Assembly (NCBI GenBank): GCA_023333565.1
Contig: JAJKFH010000946.1
Span: 1 to 64,000 of the forward strand
Direction of reading: 5' to 3'
Origin: Puffinus mauretanicus
Taxonomy: Eukaryota > Chordata > Aves > Procellariiformes > Procellariidae
DNA length: 64,000 nt
Below the pieces are notes generated by a model that saw only the letters and a list, made by a program, of their open reading frames with translations, had not been told where the DNA came from and did not search any database. Of the stretch, positions 61,401 to 64,000 are shown piece by piece (the first letter of the stretch is position 1; each line of letters opens with the position of its first letter). The position numbers and the translations under genes were made by a program.

Positions 61401-61989
61401 TAATTTTGGTCACTGTAGCCTTGAAGGGGAGTAAGAGACACAAAAAAATGTTCTTCCCCTTGCTAGCTTTCTGACATTTATTATGAAATTTTCAGCACGA
61501 AAGAGTTAAATGGCATTGGCTTGACAGTATTAAGAAAAAAACCCCAAACTTTTGAGGCTGCTTGTTTGCCTTTGGAGAGACCCGGCTGCTCCCAGCCCGC
61601 CTGGGACAGTCCCCCCGTGTAACGGGTGTTCAGACCCGGGATTCTCTTTGCCAAAATCTCCAGCTGATGAGGGATTGTCACCTTCGCCCCGCTTCGTTGG
61701 TCTGAGCAGGTAGTCAAGGCAATCTAGAGCTGAAGGCATAGAAGAGGGTGGGATGTGCTGCTGTCTGCAAGTCTTTGGGGGGTGCGAAGCCCCTCTGTGG
61801 GCGGTGTTGCCGTGTCGCCCGCGCTGTGCCGTTGCAGGCTGACGTCCAGCCGCCCCCCAATCCCCCAGCCGCCCCCCAAACCCGCTGCTCCCGGACCGAG
61901 GGTTTGCCCTGGGCTGCGGTGGGTGCAGGCCCAGGCCCCCCGGCACCCTGCACCCTCCGCCGGGCACCCGTCCCCCCCTTGACCTTGCT
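55438..61989. other. Intergenic DNA, no gene recognised
   Basis: GC-rich at 55440-56460, 58900-59600 and 59850-60550. AT-rich at 57720-58260, 60610-60850 and 61430-61540. Frames of up to 260 codons (59882-60664 on +) and 234 codons (59632-60336 on minus) overlap each other and have no family resemblance. A stretch of balanced composition at 58400-58660 has open frames of about 60 codons in two phases, without splice context. I see no RNA gene or transposon. Confidence 0.5.
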
Positions 61990-62560
61990 CCCGGGGATGG
62001 CACGCCCAGCGCTCGCCCTCACCCCCCAACACGCGTGTGTCCCCGTGTCCGCCCTGGCCGGGACCGCGCCTCCCCGGCCCCACGCGGGCAGCGGCCGTGC
62101 CCCCCGCCCGGGCTCCCCCGAGGCCGTGAGAACCTGCAGCGAGCGCCGGAGAGCACAAGATGGCGCCAGCGGCGCCTGGTTCTTCCCTCCCCGCCGAAAC
62201 CAACGGAGAGAGACCGCGGGGAGAGGCGGCGGCGAGGGGCCGGGGGCGCACGCGTGGGGACAAGCGGCAGCGCGGCGGCGGGGAGTGCAGAGCGATGGGT
62301 GCCCGCAGAGCGCGGCCCCGCGCCCGGCCCTCGCCCTCGCCCGGGGCCCGGGGCCCGGCAGGCCGCGGGGCGAGCGGGGGCCGCCGCATCGGGCCGTGCC
62401 AGCGGCGGGGCAACGGCTGCAGCAGCGCCTCTGCGGGCCGGGGCTTGCGGAGGCTTCTCACCTCCGCGGGTCCAACGCGAGGAGTCTTTTCCAGCGGTTG
62501 CTCAGTGCCTCGAGGCTTTGCTGCCGATTCAGCCATGCGTTTTCTCTGCGGAGGTGGCAG
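61990..62560. promoter_or_regulatory. Second CpG island, putative promoter of an unidentified transcript
   Basis: About 570 bp of very CpG-dense DNA stands out from flanks of ordinary composition. A YY1-type motif, CAAGATGGCG at 62156-62165, occurs on the + strand; such motifs usually lie just downstream of transcription starts in + orientation. On the minus strand a consensus donor (GGAG|GTGAGAAG) lies at 62462/62461. Long frames are open in several phases, which is normal for CpG islands. In mammals RAP2B lies downstream of P2RY1, but no RAP2-like sequence is present here, so this may belong to a non-coding or unrecognised gene. Confidence 0.55.
62462..62536 (-). other. Candidate 25-codon first coding exon ending at a splice donor
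   Basis: On the minus strand an ATG at 62536-62534, with G at +4, opens exactly 25 codons ending in GAG at 62462. The consensus donor GTGAGAAG follows in phase 0. The peptide begins MAESAAKPRG; I do not recognise it. The frame also runs on unspliced in a 320-codon CpG-island frame (61724-62686), so openness is not evidence by itself. An exon of a long non-coding RNA, or chance, are equally possible. Confidence 0.2.
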
Positions 62561-64000
62561 AACACCCTCCGGACGTGATTCATTGCCTCTTGCACAAGAC
62601 GGAGCAACGTTGGTCCGAGCCACCTGCCTCCATGCGGGAGGCGAGTTGTTAAATGGCTTATCTCTACAATAAACAGCGTATGACACTGTGTTCTGTAGTT
62701 TTCAATAATTACTCGGTTTATTTTTCCTATGATATCTCAGGTATTCTGGTTTGCATTTCACAGGCTCTACTTGCTGTAGACTTGCAGTCAACACTCAAAG
62801 ACTCCAAAGCCAGAAGAAATCACTGTAATTTCCCGATATGACCTTCTCCGTACTATGAACTGCAGCACTCCCCCAGCTGCATTCCTGCCTGCCTGCAGCA
62901 TCTCATGTAGGAAAAACTATCTTGTTTTAAAAAACCCACGAGGGGTAGGAGGCTGCTTCTAGTTCTCAGGAAACTGCCCCAAACTGTGGTTATCCTGGCT
63001 CTTCACAGTTGCCTCACTCTGCCATTACAGAGCTTCAGCCTGCAGTCACTGGATCTTAAAACACGTCTGTCTGCTAAGCTAGAGAGACCTAAAACTAGCA
63101 CACTTCTGTTCTCCTTATAGGTGTTCATAGGCTGTAATCAAATTACTGTAATTATCTTTTGGTTAAACTAAACAGATTAAGCTCTTTAGTTCAAAGAGTG
63201 TTGAATATTGTTTAAAACTGGGCCTTCATTTTTGATTCATCAACTTCCAGCTCTGAATGAAGAGCAGCAGCTAGTTTTGTGGGGTCTTGTTTTCATTTTT
63301 AAATATAACTGAATGTAAAAACAATTCCACACCCAACCTAAATTTGAGAAAGGCAGAGATGTATAAAATAAACACAAATACACTCATAGCATTGCAGCGC
63401 TGAAAATATTTGGCAGGCTACACGTAGGCTGTTAGTGCTGACACACCAGAGAGCATCCTGCCAGTTACCCACATCATTGAGAGTCCGTTCAACCAATATC
63501 GCTGAATATAATGCAGCTTCTGCGCTGCACTGTTGCCTTGGAGATATTTTACATACAACAGTAGGTACAAGGTTTCCTTTGTGCCCAGGTTGGTGGTTAA
63601 AAGCAGTGTATTTTTCTTCATGTGTTTCTTCATTTGCAGCATTTTGGCCCATTGCTGCCAATCTCTGTGCCGGCGTCCATCTGTCCCGCCCGGTGCCGCG
63701 CTGCCTGTCCCGCTCTGTCCCGCTCCGCGGGGGCCAGCAGCTGGGGAGAGGAGCACGGGAGAAAGGGTGATGCAGGAAGGGTATGAGAAAACAAGGTACA
63801 GGTCACATCGCCTGTGATTTTTTAGCCCAACACCTCTCTCCAGCAGTTCTGTGGTGCTTTTGGGTAAGAAACAGAAACAATTTGAGATGAAGCATGCAGG
63901 TATAATTATTGCTCATGAAGGTGAACAGAAGCATGTTGCTCTTCATATTGCACCATTTTGGGACCCGGAGGAGAAGGTGCTATTGAGTTTGAATGGCACA
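62561..64000. other. Intergenic or intronic DNA at the window end
   Basis: AT-rich to about 63400, then mixed. AATAAA occurs at 62669-62674 and 63367-63372. Frames of about 110 codons on both strands at 63338-63770 overlap and are unrecognised. Nothing here identifies a gene. If the CpG island at 62 kb is a + strand promoter, this could be its transcribed region. Confidence 0.45.

Noticed and set aside
61748..62686. 276-codon + and 320-codon minus frames in the second CpG island
   Set aside because: Typical CpG-island openness; only the short minus segment ending at a consensus donor is kept as a weak candidate.
62561..64000. Search for RAP2B, the expected downstream neighbour
   Set aside because: No small-GTPase motifs (GxxxxGKS, DTAG, NKxD) in any frame of the window.

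Overview
This is vertebrate nuclear DNA, almost certainly from a bird. The only protein-coding gene I can support is an intact P2RY1 (P2Y1 ADP receptor) on the + strand at 31979-33070. Its product is 363 residues. The HRY motif is followed by TGVVHPLKSL, which I recall as the avian form of this segment; species cannot be fixed from one gene. Other bird-like signs are a compact GC-rich background, many short minisatellites, and no recognisable Alu or L1 sequence. There are no operons, phage genes, CRISPR arrays or tRNA/rRNA genes.

Layout. Positions 1-30200 lie upstream of P2RY1 and hold no recognisable gene. GC-rich stretches full of chance open frames alternate with AT-rich blocks (2871-3060, 10500-10930, 12960-13450, 24530-25250, 29030-30130) that could be enhancers or conserved non-coding elements. 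Tandem repeats are scattered through it: a 12-mer at 12749, a 13-mer at 19438, a (GGCA)n-type array at 21331-21674 and a TA/TG microsatellite at 26902. A 13-bp minisatellite (30222-30455) abuts a strong CpG island (about 30440-31800), the probable P2RY1 promoter. A good splice donor at 31276 and a strong acceptor at 31909-31910 predict a 5'UTR intron of about 635 bp. The coding sequence is uninterrupted in the second exon. The predicted spliced leader is rich in upstream ORFs, including a bare AUG-UGA and a 23-codon uORF whose stop overlaps the P2RY1 start.

Downstream of 33070 come AT-rich, 3'UTR-like DNA with several AATAAA signals (33434, 34361, 34974; more distal 38618 and 38756) and then gene-free DNA with more minisatellites (43984, 45401, 47854, 49697, 55384). 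A second CpG island at about 61990-62560 carries a YY1-type motif (62156-62165). On the minus strand it has a 25-codon open segment ending exactly at a consensus splice donor. It may be the promoter of an unannotated transcript, and it is the best candidate for something new here.

I found no previously undescribed multi-gene system. The most checkable novelties are the P2RY1 leader uORFs, the second CpG island, and the higher-order structure of several minisatellites. All statements about family conservation are from memory; no alignment or search was run.
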